This document shows, piece by piece, positions 43,998 to 51,972 of a stretch of DNA of 64,000 bases. Origin of the DNA: a virus. The DNA lies in IMG/VR virus record IMGVR_UViG_3300045971_000438, positions 1-64,000 of that record. The stretch is one strand, 5' to 3'. Numbering within the stretch: the first letter of the stretch is position 1; every line of letters begins with the position of its first letter. The notes beneath the pieces are model-generated. The model was given only the letters and a program-made list of their open reading frames with translations, made no database searches and was not told where the DNA came from. Made by a program: the position numbers and the translations under genes.

Positions 43998-44852
43998 TCA
44001 TCTTATTATTGAATTTTCACGTTCACCTTCGACTCTTCTTTTAACTTTTTCATAAAAGACTTTAATATCAGTAAAGGCTAAGTCAGCTATGCCTTGAAAA
44101 CGACCTGCTATGAAAGCTGTTTGAATTGAATCATCGTCAGATATAACACATTCTTTAATACCATTACATGTAATTTCATAATTTTCTAAATCATTAAATA
44201 CATTGTGAATTAATTCCCATTGAGATACATTAAAACGGCCTTTAAGTAGTTCTTTATCTACTAAATTAGTGTCACCTGTTTTTATTTTGTTGATGATTTG
44301 TCTCTGCATAGCTTTATCGCCATTTGACTTGCGAATGATACCTAATGCGTCATTGGTCTTTAATTCACCACTTTTCATTGCTTCTTTTACAGAGTCATCA
44401 GCATTAAGAAGTGCTATGCGATTGCTTACGTGAGACAATGATTTACCAATTCTTTTAGCTATATCAGCTTGGCTCCAATTATAAGGATCATCACGGAGTC
44501 GTTGCAACATTTCAGCTTCTTCAAGCGGTAAAAAATGCTTACCATCATTAGATGTTATCATGTCGGCAAATATATAGGCTTCTGATTCATTTTCATCTAT
44601 TACTAGAGCAATAAAATCAGGAATAATTCCTTTTTCAACTAAACTCATACAGGCCATGTATCGTCTATGACCATCAATGAGTTGGTATTCACCATCTTTT
44701 AGTTGAACTCTACAAGGCTGTAACATGCCACGCTCTTTAATAGATTCAGCCAGTATCTTCAAGTCCCCAAAATCAAAGCGGGTGTTTCTTCCAGGAATTA
44801 CTGTTACGTTTCGTGGATCTAATGTTTGAAAGTTATTATTTATAGGAGTCAT
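43998..44852 (-). CDS. ParB-like protein 2
   Basis: I use ATG 44852 because the upstream alternative (44930) is a TTG inside the preceding gene. It has NTRFDFGDLKILAESIKERGMLQP, the ParB box IDGHRRYMA, a region PLEEAEMLQRL, and an HTH (ADIAKRIGKSLSHVSNRIALL). GHRR replaces the GERR of ParB protein 1, as in plasmid KorB-like and phage ParB proteins. It overlaps the upstream gene by 17 bases. Confidence 0.78.
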   Translation of the reverse strand: MTPINNNFQTLDPRNVTVIPGRNTRFDFGDLKILAESIKERGMLQPCRVQLKDGEYQLIDGHRRYMACMSLVEKGIIPDFIALVIDENESEAYIFADMITSNDGKHFLPLEEAEMLQRLRDDPYNWSQADIAKRIGKSLSHVSNRIALLNADDSVKEAMKSGELKTNDALGIIRKSNGDKAMQRQIINKIKTGDTNLVDKELLKGRFNVSQWELIHNVFNDLENYEITCNGIKECVISDDDSIQTAFIAGRFQGIADLAFTDIKVFYEKVKRRVEGERENSIIR

Positions 44853-45150
44853 AAGAGCGTATTGCAGAGTAGTCGTTGGTTGTGATGTCTTTAATTGAAT
44901 TAAAAAACTGTTTAAGAGTTTCAGAATCAAATCCTTTTTTCAATAATGCTTGTCTAATTAAAGGAGCATCACAATCTTCCTCTAAATAAGCATTGTCATC
45001 TTTCATATAAGAATATGAAGATATTTTATTTTCAATACCTAATACCATTAAATGACCTTTATTAATACGGAGCCAACTGTGTCCAGGATCAGAATAAAAT
45101 GTTAATGCTTTAGAATTAAGAGTTACGTTTTTACCATTTGTGATAATCAT
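44836..45150 (-). CDS. conserved phage hypothetical protein
   Basis: This 104-residue protein contains DPGHSWLRINKGHL, SSYSYMKDDNAYLEEDCDA. I recognise this pattern from uncharacterised phage proteins; the function is unknown. First gene after the promoter at 45183-45211. Confidence 0.55.
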   Translation of the reverse strand: MIITNGKNVTLNSKALTFYSDPGHSWLRINKGHLMVLGIENKISSYSYMKDDNAYLEEDCDAPLIRQALLKKGFDSETLKQFFNSIKDITTNDYSAIRSYDSYK

Positions 45151-45182
45151 ACTTATAGCCTTTTGTTTTTGTTTGGTAATAT

Positions 45183-45211
45183 ATTATACAAAAACTACAC
45201 TTGTATGTAAA
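45183..45211 (-). promoter_or_regulatory. sigma70-like promoter for parB-like operon 2
   Basis: On the minus strand TTTACA (45206-45211) is 17 bases from TATAAT (45183-45188), about 30 bases before ATG 45150. Confidence 0.78.
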
Positions 45212-45220
45212 GATACAAAA

Positions 45221-45697
45221 TCAATATATTTTTATCAAACGGTTGGAATCATCACCCACTTGAGTAGAAAGACGGATGTGATATTGATTTGGATTATTTG
45301 CTTTGTGAATAACTAGGCGTACACAGTCGTAGTGTAAATGATATTGTTCTAGAATAGGTGAAGTTTCGTGATCTAAACACCAGATTATCTCGAGTTCGTC
45401 ATCTTTTTCGATAAGACTTAAAATGGTCAGCCATTCAATGGATAGTGTAGCTGGATTTAAAATTACAGAAGCTTTATATTTTCTAGATTTGATAGGATAC
45501 TTATCTATAATCTCAGATAAAATGTAAAACATATATTCTCTAGGAGCACCTTTCTCAGTAGTGTACCTTAAATTGATTCTAGATTTGTTTTCATTTGTGA
45601 GAGTAAAAGCAACAAAATCAGATCTTTTTAGATTAAGGATATCTAATTCTGATAGCAGAATCCTAGTTCCGAAAGTAAAGGCTTTTTGTTTTATCAC
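45221..45697 (-). CDS. hypothetical protein with duplicated 5' end
   Basis: This 158-residue protein starts at GTG 45697 inside the first copy of a 110-bp tandem duplication. The upstream copy repeats the GTG and the first about 31 codons and then ends at TAA. No recognised domain. Confidence 0.5.
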   Translation of the reverse strand: MIKQKAFTFGTRILLSELDILNLKRSDFVAFTLTNENKSRINLRYTTEKGAPREYMFYILSEIIDKYPIKSRKYKASVILNPATLSIEWLTILSLIEKDDELEIIWCLDHETSPILEQYHLHYDCVRLVIHKANNPNQYHIRLSTQVGDDSNRLIKIY

Positions 45698-45828
45698 GGA
45701 ACTAGAATTAAAGATTAAGCAACAAAATCAGATCTTTTTAGATTAAGGATATCTAATTCTGATAGCAGAATCCTAGTTCCGAAAGTAAAGGCTTTTTGTT
45801 TTATCACGGAACTAGAATTAAAGATTAA
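45609..45828 (-). repeat. perfect 110-bp tandem duplication
   Basis: 45609-45718 and 45719-45828 are identical. The 7-base sequence AAGCAAC occurs at the outer boundary and both junctions, consistent with slippage between short homologies. The unit covers the 3' end of the small gene at 45825-45962, the intergenic gap, and the 5' end of the 45221-45697 gene. Confidence 0.95.
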
Positions 45829-45962
45829 GCAACCTGTTCATAAGATTTTCTTACAGGTTGTTTTTTAGCAGGAATCATTGTAAATAATTTCATATCTATG
45901 ATATGTGGATTGGTTAAAGTTTTGGTCTTATTCACCAAGGCAACTATATTGGACTTTTTCAT
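45825..45962 (-). CDS. small hypothetical protein
   Basis: A 45-residue frame (starts MKKSNIVALVNKTKTL, ends KSYEQVA) has a strong GAGGAG ribosome site 7 bases before ATG 45962. It ends at the boundary of the 110-bp duplication. No recognised domain. Confidence 0.5.
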   Translation of the reverse strand: MKKSNIVALVNKTKTLTNPHIIDMKLFTMIPAKKQPVRKSYEQVA

Positions 45963-46058
45963 TCTAAATCTCCTCTTGTTTAAGTTCCAAATTTGACTCT
46001 GGATATTCGTACAAGTTCAGATTAGCATATCTTGAATGAAAGTCAATATTTAATTTTG

Positions 46059-46157
46059 TGTTTTAAGCACTGTTTTATTAACTTATGTCAGTATATCAAG
46101 CCAGTTGCTTTCTAAGCTTAAACAGCGTTTTTGGCGGCTATTTTAACAGGGTTTTAG
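46059..46157 (-). repeat. intergenic repeat E3
   Basis: On the minus strand TAAAACCCTGTTAAAATAGCCGCCAAAAACGC matches the corresponding parts of E1 and E2, in segments of up to 12 bases, and GTTTAAGCTTAG is shared with E2. It lies between endonuclease copy 7 and the gene at 45825. Confidence 0.5.
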
Positions 46158-46888
46158 TCGTTTGGTTCGACCACATAATTTATTAAAGCTAAATACACTT
46201 TTAGATCTAACTGATCTTTATAAAAGTTTGCTAATCTTCTAATTTCAGCTTCTTTAGATACTTTATAAGCTAGATATGCTTCTTGTTCTGTTTTGTAATA
46301 ACCAAGATATTTATTTTTTCCTTTAATACTACATCGAGCTTGATATGGATTTGGTTTACCTTCATAATAAGTAACTCCAATACAACATTCACCTCTATTA
46401 GCATCACGTTTTATTAAAAGTTTATTTATTTCTTGTGGAAGTAAACAACATGTTTCTGGTGAATATATCTCATTATGTTTAAAAAGTATATCTTTATCTA
46501 GTTGCCAATCTAAATCTGATCCAAACATTTGTAAATAATCATGAGCAAAGTTTTGAAAATTCCACCATCTTTCACAAACAGCACAACCAATATAAGAAGG
46601 TTGTTTTAATTGAGTATCTTCGTTATAACATCTTCCTAGCATAGACTTCCAACACTTATAAATTCTTAAATGTGTTTTAGGAAAATAAATTCCAATTCCA
46701 ATAAAACCTATATTACAAACACTAGGATGATTTGGATTTTTAACTAGACCATTTCTTAATTGGCTTGCTTGACAAGTTGTTTCAGTCCCATCATCAAATC
46801 TGACTCTTACATCATTACAATCTATATACTTTATAACAATACAAGAACCAGAACTATTCGTTTCAAATCTGTCACCTACCTTAATCAT
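46154..46888 (-). CDS. HNH/AP2-like homing endonuclease, family copy 7
   Basis: This 244-residue member has KVGDRFETNSSGSCIVIKY, CAVCERWWNFQNFAHDY, WQLDKDILFKHNEIYS and KYLGYYKTEQEAYLAYK. It starts 7 bases after the small gene at 46896 and runs into repeat E3 at its 3' end. Confidence 0.75.
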   Translation of the reverse strand: MIKVGDRFETNSSGSCIVIKYIDCNDVRVRFDDGTETTCQASQLRNGLVKNPNHPSVCNIGFIGIGIYFPKTHLRIYKCWKSMLGRCYNEDTQLKQPSYIGCAVCERWWNFQNFAHDYLQMFGSDLDWQLDKDILFKHNEIYSPETCCLLPQEINKLLIKRDANRGECCIGVTYYEGKPNPYQARCSIKGKNKYLGYYKTEQEAYLAYKVSKEAEIRRLANFYKDQLDLKVYLALINYVVEPND

Positions 46889-46895
46889 TTTTTAC

Positions 46896-47159
46896 CTATA
46901 AAACCTGAACAATGTTAAAATGAAAGCTTATTGTTTCTACAATAAACATTCTATGATTCATGAAAAGTTTAGTCTTAGGATCCCAAACAGAAGTCAAATT
47001 AAGAGTATCAGTTTTATTCTTTATATCACGAAGTATCTCATGGTAAGATACTTTATCAATGTATATGTAGAATTTTATATCTGTTTGGTTTGGATTGTTT
47101 TTTAATACTCTAGCTGTATCAGCACAAATCCTATTATAAAGATCATAAAATGTTATCAT
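46896..47159 (-). CDS. hypothetical protein
   Basis: An 87-residue protein overlaps the Ro gene stop by 4 bases (ATG 47159), so it is probably co-translated with Ro. No recognised domain. Its coupling to Ro makes it a candidate partner or regulator. Confidence 0.5.
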   Translation of the reverse strand: MITFYDLYNRICADTARVLKNNPNQTDIKFYIYIDKVSYHEILRDIKNKTDTLNLTSVWDPKTKLFMNHRMFIVETISFHFNIVQVL

Positions 47160-48775
47160 AATAGTGAGAAAGAAGATATTACAGCTGGAGTATTACTATC
47201 AAAACCAACAACATCTAACATATTGCTATCTAATGGGTCTGCTATTGTAAATCCATTTGATTCCATAGCAGTAACAATTAATTTAGCATTAGGTTTATTC
47301 ATAATTGTGCGGTATTTCTTAAGTAGCGTACTAGGATGTGATCCCTGATTTACTTCATTATCAGTATAACAAACAAATACATCCACATCCAGTTTATTGT
47401 CTATAGCGTATTCAAACATCAACCCTATATTGGTAGATCCAAAACTGGTATTATTTAATACATCAGTAACTTCTTTAAGACTCATAGTCTCATTTATAGC
47501 TAAAGGTTGTATCACGTTATGAAATCCAAGAATATAACATTTAGGTTCTGCTTTAATGGTAGTCATGGCAAGAACAGCAGAAGCAACTCTTGGAGTAAAT
47601 CCTGGAATACCACCAATATTGTTCCATGACATGGATGCCGACACATCTATACATAGTAAGTATTTTTTATTTGTGGGTTTAATATTTTCAAAGGCCATAT
47701 AAAATGCTTTTTCAAGAGCAGTAACAATTCTATTTTCAGGATTCCAAATTAAGTTACCTTTTAAACCTCTACCTGATTTATAGATATGGTAAGCCATTAA
47801 AATTTGTATAGGATGTTGACGAGAACGTTTAAGTTCTTCTTCATTGGTAATTCTACCAATAATATAATCCACATTATCAGATAAAGGTTTTATATAACCA
47901 TTAGCAGTAAGAACACCTAAATTACGCATCATGGCATCATACGGACTGTTTTTGATTAAAGAAGCCCAAATTTCTGGAATCTTCAACCAATCAGTAGGAA
48001 TCATCTCCCTAGTTAAACCATAGCAATCAATAGCTTCTTTCTTTTCAGAAATAGTTGTTAGATGGTCATACTGAAACGCTAGTTCATGTCCCACTAATAT
48101 TCGTAATTCTTTATTAGCGCAATTTAGTTGGAAAGGTTTTTTAACAGCCCATGCAAAAAGGGTATTAATATCTTTGTTATCAGTCTTTGGTTTACAAAGA
48201 CGAAGTACGTCTCGATGTGACCAACCATTTCTTGATTGGTATTTAACCAGTTGATAGGCTAATTTTGAAACATCTAAATCCAAATACCAGTTTTTAAGAG
48301 CATCAGAAAATAGTCTACCCCGACCACGGAAGTATTTAGAGTATTCAACAAAAGCAAACAAATGAGTTCCAATTCTACAAACCTCATTTAGTTTAGATAG
48401 TGCATATTTTCTTGTTTCTTTATTATCAACACTACCAGCATAAGCAAGAGCAAATATACAAGTTTCGTTTTTAAGACAACGTCCTTCAGTTGAAATGTTG
48501 ACAATAAGATCAATAGTTTCAATAGGATGTTTGAAGAGAGCTTTGTCTAAATCACTTACATTGTCTTTTGTAAGCTTTTTTTCTTTGACATAGTAGGTTC
48601 CGCCAGTTGTACCAAGAATAAGAAACCGTTCTACTTGTTTAAGTAATGGAGTTTCAAATATAAACCCACTTGTGTTATTTTCTACCATATCTGTACGACC
48701 AGCAATAGGTCTATCTACAGGTTGGTCGCCAACTATTTTTTTATGGGGGACGTGCTGCTCAAATTTGAAGGCCAT
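47156..48775 (-). CDS. Ro60/TROVE-domain RNA-binding protein (Rsr-like)
   Basis: TROVE-domain features run from about residue 40 to 360: the hallmark GRGRLFSDALKNWY, LAYQLVKYQSRNGWSHRDVLRL, and DAMMRNLG, followed by a von Willebrand A-like domain with an intact metal site (DVSASMS). Ro proteins are ring-shaped chaperones that bind Y RNAs on the outer surface and misfolded RNA ends in the cavity; bacterial Rsr works with PNPase in RNA decay. I start at ATG 48775 (AGGA 9 bases upstream); ATG 48784 is too close to the site. Directly upstream is a 1-kb structured non-coding region with tRNA-like modules and its own promoter. This strongly suggests a phage Ro-Y RNA system. Confidence 0.88.
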   Translation of the reverse strand: MAFKFEQHVPHKKIVGDQPVDRPIAGRTDMVENNTSGFIFETPLLKQVERFLILGTTGGTYYVKEKKLTKDNVSDLDKALFKHPIETIDLIVNISTEGRCLKNETCIFALAYAGSVDNKETRKYALSKLNEVCRIGTHLFAFVEYSKYFRGRGRLFSDALKNWYLDLDVSKLAYQLVKYQSRNGWSHRDVLRLCKPKTDNKDINTLFAWAVKKPFQLNCANKELRILVGHELAFQYDHLTTISEKKEAIDCYGLTREMIPTDWLKIPEIWASLIKNSPYDAMMRNLGVLTANGYIKPLSDNVDYIIGRITNEEELKRSRQHPIQILMAYHIYKSGRGLKGNLIWNPENRIVTALEKAFYMAFENIKPTNKKYLLCIDVSASMSWNNIGGIPGFTPRVASAVLAMTTIKAEPKCYILGFHNVIQPLAINETMSLKEVTDVLNNTSFGSTNIGLMFEYAIDNKLDVDVFVCYTDNEVNQGSHPSTLLKKYRTIMNKPNAKLIVTAMESNGFTIADPLDSNMLDVVGFDSNTPAVISSFSLL

Positions 48776-49062
48776 AATTTTCATTCCTTAATAGGATAAG
48801 ATAAAAAGACCGTCCTTCCTACATTCCCATAGTTCACGGATCGGACTTATTTACTTAAGGTAATATTTTTTCCTTTGTAAGGTTTAAAGAATATGATACC
48901 TTCTCAGCCAGTCATGCCCGTCTACTCACACTTCAGTAGCAGAACACTGTTAGTAGAGCATATACCTCACCTTGACAGTAACAAGGGCTACATTTGTTTT
49001 GCTGTAGCTTACATAGGTTTCTAAACCATTAGCCGTCTAACGCTCAGGCAGCGGGAATAGGG

Positions 49063-49156
49063 TGTTGCTGTTCCGAATCGAACGGAATAAGCAAAATATA
49101 AAAGGAAAGGTGGCAACCTGCCATATTTAAACTTTAGAGTCATTACTCACAGCAAC
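49063..49156 (-). ncRNA. tRNA-like module 2 (no anticodon arm)
   Basis: Acceptor-like stem GTTGCTG/CAGCAAC (7 perfect pairs) is contiguous with a T arm TTCCG-TTCGATT-CGGAA whose loop fits TTCRANY. The D region is abnormal (GAGT-AATG-ACTC), and in place of an anticodon arm there is an AT-rich stem (AAATAT/ATATTT) holding a GGCA/TGCC hairpin. It starts 3 bases after element A. Confidence 0.6.
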
Positions 49157-49159
49157 AAA

Positions 49160-49227
49160 AGAGCAAGTTAAATAAGATTCGGAGGAGTCATTTTCAAAGA
49201 AGTGATAACCAAATCTAATTCAGCTCT
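49160..49227 (-). ncRNA. repeated hairpin element A
   Basis: This 68-base element shares AGAGCTGAA at its start, GGTTATC in the loop and AACTTGCTCT at its end with element B. The inner stem is AGATTTGG/CCGAATCT here and GACTTGG/CCAAGTT in B, i.e. sequence changes with pairing kept. The outer stem AGAGC/GCTCT is common to both. Candidate Ro-binding module. Confidence 0.6.
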
Positions 49228-49380
49228 AATCCAGTAACAGTTTAGAGTCAATACTGGGAGACTTAAAGTTGCCGTGTATTTGTCCACACACGGCGTGTGT
49301 TCAGGCCAGGTATTTATTTGCGTGAGTTATCGGCACTGACGGTTTCCATCTCACATCCACCAACCACGGAGGATTTAATT

Positions 49381-49442
49381 AGAGCAAGTTATTCAAAACT
49401 TGGAAGGATCATTATGAGGGATAACCAAGTCTTTTCAGCTCT
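49381..49442 (-). ncRNA. repeated hairpin element B
   Basis: This 62-base paralogue of element A has the same outer stem and ends, GGTTATCCC in the loop, and a covarying inner stem (GACTTGG/CCAAGTT). It lies 10 bases downstream of tRNA-like module 1, after a GCTC/GAGC mini-hairpin. Confidence 0.6.
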
Positions 49443-49451
49443 AAATTGAGC

Positions 49452-49576
49452 GGTTACTGGTGGGACTCGAACCTACGACAAACTGTGTTTTGATAATCTA
49501 ATATCATCAGTTCAAAAGAACAAGATTGAATATTAGTATTTTATGACGGCTGTTCTACCGCTGAACTACAGTAACC
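49452..49576 (-). ncRNA. tRNA-like module 1 with insertion in place of the anticodon arm
   Basis: Acceptor GTTACTG/CAGTAAC, TA linker, D arm GTTC-AGCGGTA-GAAC and T arm GTAGG-TTCGAGT-CCCAC (one mismatch) are spaced as in a true tRNA, with a G-1:C73-like pair as in tRNA-His. Between D arm and T arm are 74 bases instead of about 22, filled by a stem CTAATAT/ATATTAG with an inner GTTC/GAAC hairpin. No pairing anticodon stem can be drawn. This is the pattern expected of a tRNA mimic rather than a decoding tRNA. A degenerate tRNA is the alternative. Confidence 0.65.
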
Positions 49577-49790
49577 ATGTTCTTTTAAATAATTTACTAT
49601 GGCTTATTAATTAATTATTTATTTAAAAATTAGAACTGTTTTGATTCTTTTAAGCAAAGAACAAAGACAGCAAACAAGAAGCTTGAATCACAGGGAAAAA
49701 CGGTGAGAAATAACCTGTGATTACTTTATTTCAGTTTCAATCCGCAGCCACACAAGGCTGACTTGGTACTGTTTTTCAGCACCAAAACAT

Positions 49791-49819
49791 ATTATATATT
49801 AAGTGAATTGATAAAACAA
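49791..49819 (-). promoter_or_regulatory. sigma70-like promoter for Ro-associated RNA
   Basis: On the minus strand TTGTTT (49814-49819) is 17 bases from TATAAT (49791-49796). The first stem of the non-coding region begins within about 10 bases of the expected transcription start. Confidence 0.72.
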
Positions 49820-49839
49820 GATGCTATTTAAATTATTAA

Positions 49840-49868
49840 GTAGACCATCCAATAATTGGATGGTCTAC
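49840..49868 (-). terminator. 13-bp hairpin terminator-like element
   Basis: GTAGACCATCCAA and its complement form a perfect 13-bp stem with a 3-base loop, 24 bases after the stop of the Ig-like gene. On the minus strand it is followed by CTTAATAATTT rather than a strong T run. It probably isolates the RNA promoter at 49791 from upstream transcription. Confidence 0.6.
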
Positions 49869-49891
49869 AATAAAGTCTGGATTGCTGAAGT

Positions 49892-50194
49892 TTAAATCGG
49901 AGCAGATTCATTTAAGGTTGCGGAAACAGCTAAAGAAACAGCTTGACCTGCAATAACTTGAACTTCAAGTAAGCCTGCAAGTAGAGCTTCGCCTCCGCCA
50001 ATAAGGGAATCGGCAATAACGTTGATAGTGGCAGAACCTATGCCTACTGGAGTGATTAAGCCTGATGCATCAACGGTAACAACAGCTTCATCTGTACTTG
50101 AGAAGCTAACATTTTCAACTGAAGCTGGATGGCCGTGGGCATCTACTGAACTTATAAAAATTGTAGCGGTTCTATCATCTGGAAGTAATAGTGA
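49892..50194 (-). CDS. Ig-like (BIg2-type) small structural protein
   Basis: From ATG 50194 (AAAGG upstream) the protein reads MSLLLPDDRTATIFISSVDA, then FSSTDEAVVTVDASGLITPVGIGSATINVIAD, typical of bacterial Ig-like 2 folds used as phage decoration proteins. The same frame is open to an ATG at 50332 with its own good ribosome site, which would add 46 unrelated Lys-rich residues; I prefer the shorter form because the domain begins at MSLLLPDD. Confidence 0.6.
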   Translation of the reverse strand, partial: SLLLPDDRTATIFISSVDAHGHPASVENVSFSSTDEAVVTVDASGLITPVGIGSATINVIADSLIGGGEALLAGLLEVQVIAGQAVSLAVSATLNESAPI

Positions 50195-50318
50195 CATAAA
50201 ATTAATACCTTTAAAAGTTGCCCCCAAATAATTTATTGAAAGAATAAGCCGGGGGTGTAACTTTTTCTTTCTCTTTTTTTTACAACAAACTTGATCTTCA
50301 ATAAAAATCAGGATCGGT

Positions 50319-50576
50319 TTAAGTATTTTCATTTTTATTCCTTTTATTCTCTAACGAGGATAGATTTATTTTTTGGTCTCCATCAAAAAAATGATCTAGA
50401 CCTAAACGTTTACAATGAATCAGTGCATAAGAATATAAGCTATTAGAAGATAGTGGACTATTAGCTACAATCTTTGAGCTAGAATTAATTTCGTTTTTTG
50501 GAGCTAACAAATTAAAGACTATTACATCTCTTTTTTTGCTTTTACGGATTTCTTTAACTATTCTAACTTCTAACAT
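50319..50576 (-). CDS. hypothetical protein
   Basis: An 85-residue protein with a basic N-terminus (MLEVRIVKEIRKSKKRD) and a Ser-rich middle. AGAAAG lies just before ATG 50576. No recognised domain. Confidence 0.45.
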   Translation of the reverse strand: MLEVRIVKEIRKSKKRDVIVFNLLAPKNEINSSSKIVANSPLSSNSLYSYALIHCKRLGLDHFFDGDQKINLSSLENKRNKNENT

Positions 50577-50674
50577 CTTTCTGAATTAAAAATTGAATAT
50601 GAATATGAATATAAATTTAGCATAAAAATAGTGTCTGTACAATGATTCTTTAATATTATTTTTATAAAGATTTT

Positions 50675-50703
50675 TTGACTTTCTAATTGAGATATGGTCT
50701 AAT
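50675..50703 (+). promoter_or_regulatory. sigma70-like promoter for plus-strand structural island
   Basis: TTGACT (50675-50680) and TCTAAT (50698-50703) are spaced by 17 bases, 34 bases before ATG 50737. Confidence 0.65.
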
Positions 50704-50736
50704 CTCTTTTTATAATAAACTGGATTTAAAAAGAAA

Positions 50737-50994
50737 ATGAATCTACTTGATTTTAATACTTTTTCAATAGATAAGTTCACGGATACTGACTGGCAGTTAT
50801 GTACTGATATTGATGGATTTATTGATTTAGAATGTTTTTTAATACTGGTGAATAAGAAACTTAATATCCAGTTAACTGATAGTAATGCTTTTCAAAAATC
50901 TATTTTAATTATTTTACAATTAGAACGATTATTGGGTCCTTTTTCTAAAGATCAAGCAATTGCTGTAGCAATCCACTATTGTTTGTCCAAATAG
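50737..50994 (+). CDS. hypothetical protein
   Basis: An 85-residue acidic protein resembling small helical acyl-carrier-like or regulatory folds only in size; no motif is recognised. It is the first gene of a short plus-strand island behind the promoter at 50675. Confidence 0.45.
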   Translation: MNLLDFNTFSIDKFTDTDWQLCTDIDGFIDLECFLILVNKKLNIQLTDSNAFQKSILIILQLERLLGPFSKDQAIAVAIHYCLSK

Positions 50995-51045
50995 CTTTAT
51001 ATGCTATTATAAAAAATATTAATCTTTATTTAGAGGAAAATTGTT

Positions 51046-51945
51046 ATGTCTACGAAAATAATTTTAACATTTAAATCACCTGATGCTGATACGTTTCTTG
51101 TAAATACAAGAATTAAGTTGAGAGATCAAATGCATGGTTTACGAGGTATCAGTTATACTGATAATTCAGGTCAGGTTTCTTTTAACATGCCACCTACTAT
51201 CATTACAGATATTAATGACAGAGCTATTGATTATCGTCATGGTATGTCTTGCTTTGTTGAAGGTATTGGTGAAGTGGGAAATTTCAATGTTCCCTATTCT
51301 GGAACTATAATGGGAGATATTGTTTTTAACGGCAGACCTTCTGAAATGGCCTATTCAGCCGTTTTTAACTGTATTCCTGGGGGAACTGTCACTATTACGG
51401 GTACAGCAACTTCGGGTCAAGTTTTAACTGCACATAATACTCTTACAGATGCTGATGGTATTCCTGTAACTGTTGAAAGTGTACCTATTTTTGGGTATAA
51501 TTGGAAAGCTAATGGAACTAATATTGTGGGTGCTACTTCTGACACGTATACTCTTACTGATACTGAAATAGGTAAAACTATTACAGTAACTATCAGTTAT
51601 ACTGATAATAAGGGTAATTCCGAAGTTGTTTCTTCTTTACCTACAATAGCTGTTACTAGAATTCCAAATGTAGGCCCGACAGGTAGTGTTACTATTACAG
51701 GTACTGCTCAAGTTAGTCAAGTTTTGACTGCTCTAAATACTCTAGCTGATGCTGATGGACTTGGAACTTTAAATTACCAATGGAGTGCTGACGACCATGC
51801 TATAACTGGGGCAACAACTAATACATATACAGTATTGGTTGGAGACCTAGGTAAATTTATTACTGTAACAATCAGCTATACAGATCTTAAAGGTACTTTT
51901 GAATCTGTTTCATCTGCACATACAGCCCATGTTATTGCTGCTTAA
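51046..51945 (+). CDS. structural protein with two Ig-like domains
   Basis: Residues 1-107 are a domain shared with the next gene (SPDADTFLVNTRIKLRD, GISYTDNSGQVSFNMP). Two Ig-like repeats follow (about 108-205 and 210-299): GGTVTITGTATSGQVLTA, YTLTDTEIGKTITVTISYTD, and GSVTITGTAQVSQVLTA, GKFITVTISYTD. Such repeats decorate capsids, tails or fibres and often bind host surface sugars. AGAGGAAA precedes the start. Confidence 0.75.
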   Translation: MSTKIILTFKSPDADTFLVNTRIKLRDQMHGLRGISYTDNSGQVSFNMPPTIITDINDRAIDYRHGMSCFVEGIGEVGNFNVPYSGTIMGDIVFNGRPSEMAYSAVFNCIPGGTVTITGTATSGQVLTAHNTLTDADGIPVTVESVPIFGYNWKANGTNIVGATSDTYTLTDTEIGKTITVTISYTDNKGNSEVVSSLPTIAVTRIPNVGPTGSVTITGTAQVSQVLTALNTLADADGLGTLNYQWSADDHAITGATTNTYTVLVGDLGKFITVTISYTDLKGTFESVSSAHTAHVIAA

Positions 51946-51972
51946 TTTTTACTTCAACTTTGAGAACTTATT

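Larger units (their letters stand above)
48790..49785 (-). ncRNA. structured non-coding region upstream of Ro (Y-RNA-like array)
   Basis: About 1 kb has no gene but is dense in perfect stems on the minus strand, downstream of the promoter at 49791-49819. Examples, in transcript order: TTGGTGCTG/CAGTACCAA, CAGCC/GGCTG, AATCACAGG/CCTGTGATT, tRNA-like module 1, element B, GCCGTGT/ACACGGC, element A, tRNA-like module 2, GCTACA/TGTAGC, CCTTG/CAAGG, CTACT/AGTAG. Loops are A-rich. Two readings fit: several separate Y-type RNAs, or a single giant ornate RNA (GOLLD or ROOL class) with embedded tRNA-like parts. The adjacent Ro gene favours the first. Region bounds are approximate. Confidence 0.65.

Noticed and set aside
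49452-49576. Group I intron in a tRNA
   Set aside because: The insertion is only about 52 bases and contains no group I core; the flanks do not pair into an anticodon stem.
48785-49800. tmRNA
   Set aside because: No alanine-type acceptor with G3:U70 and no tag reading frame could be found; the two tRNA-like parts are separate modules.
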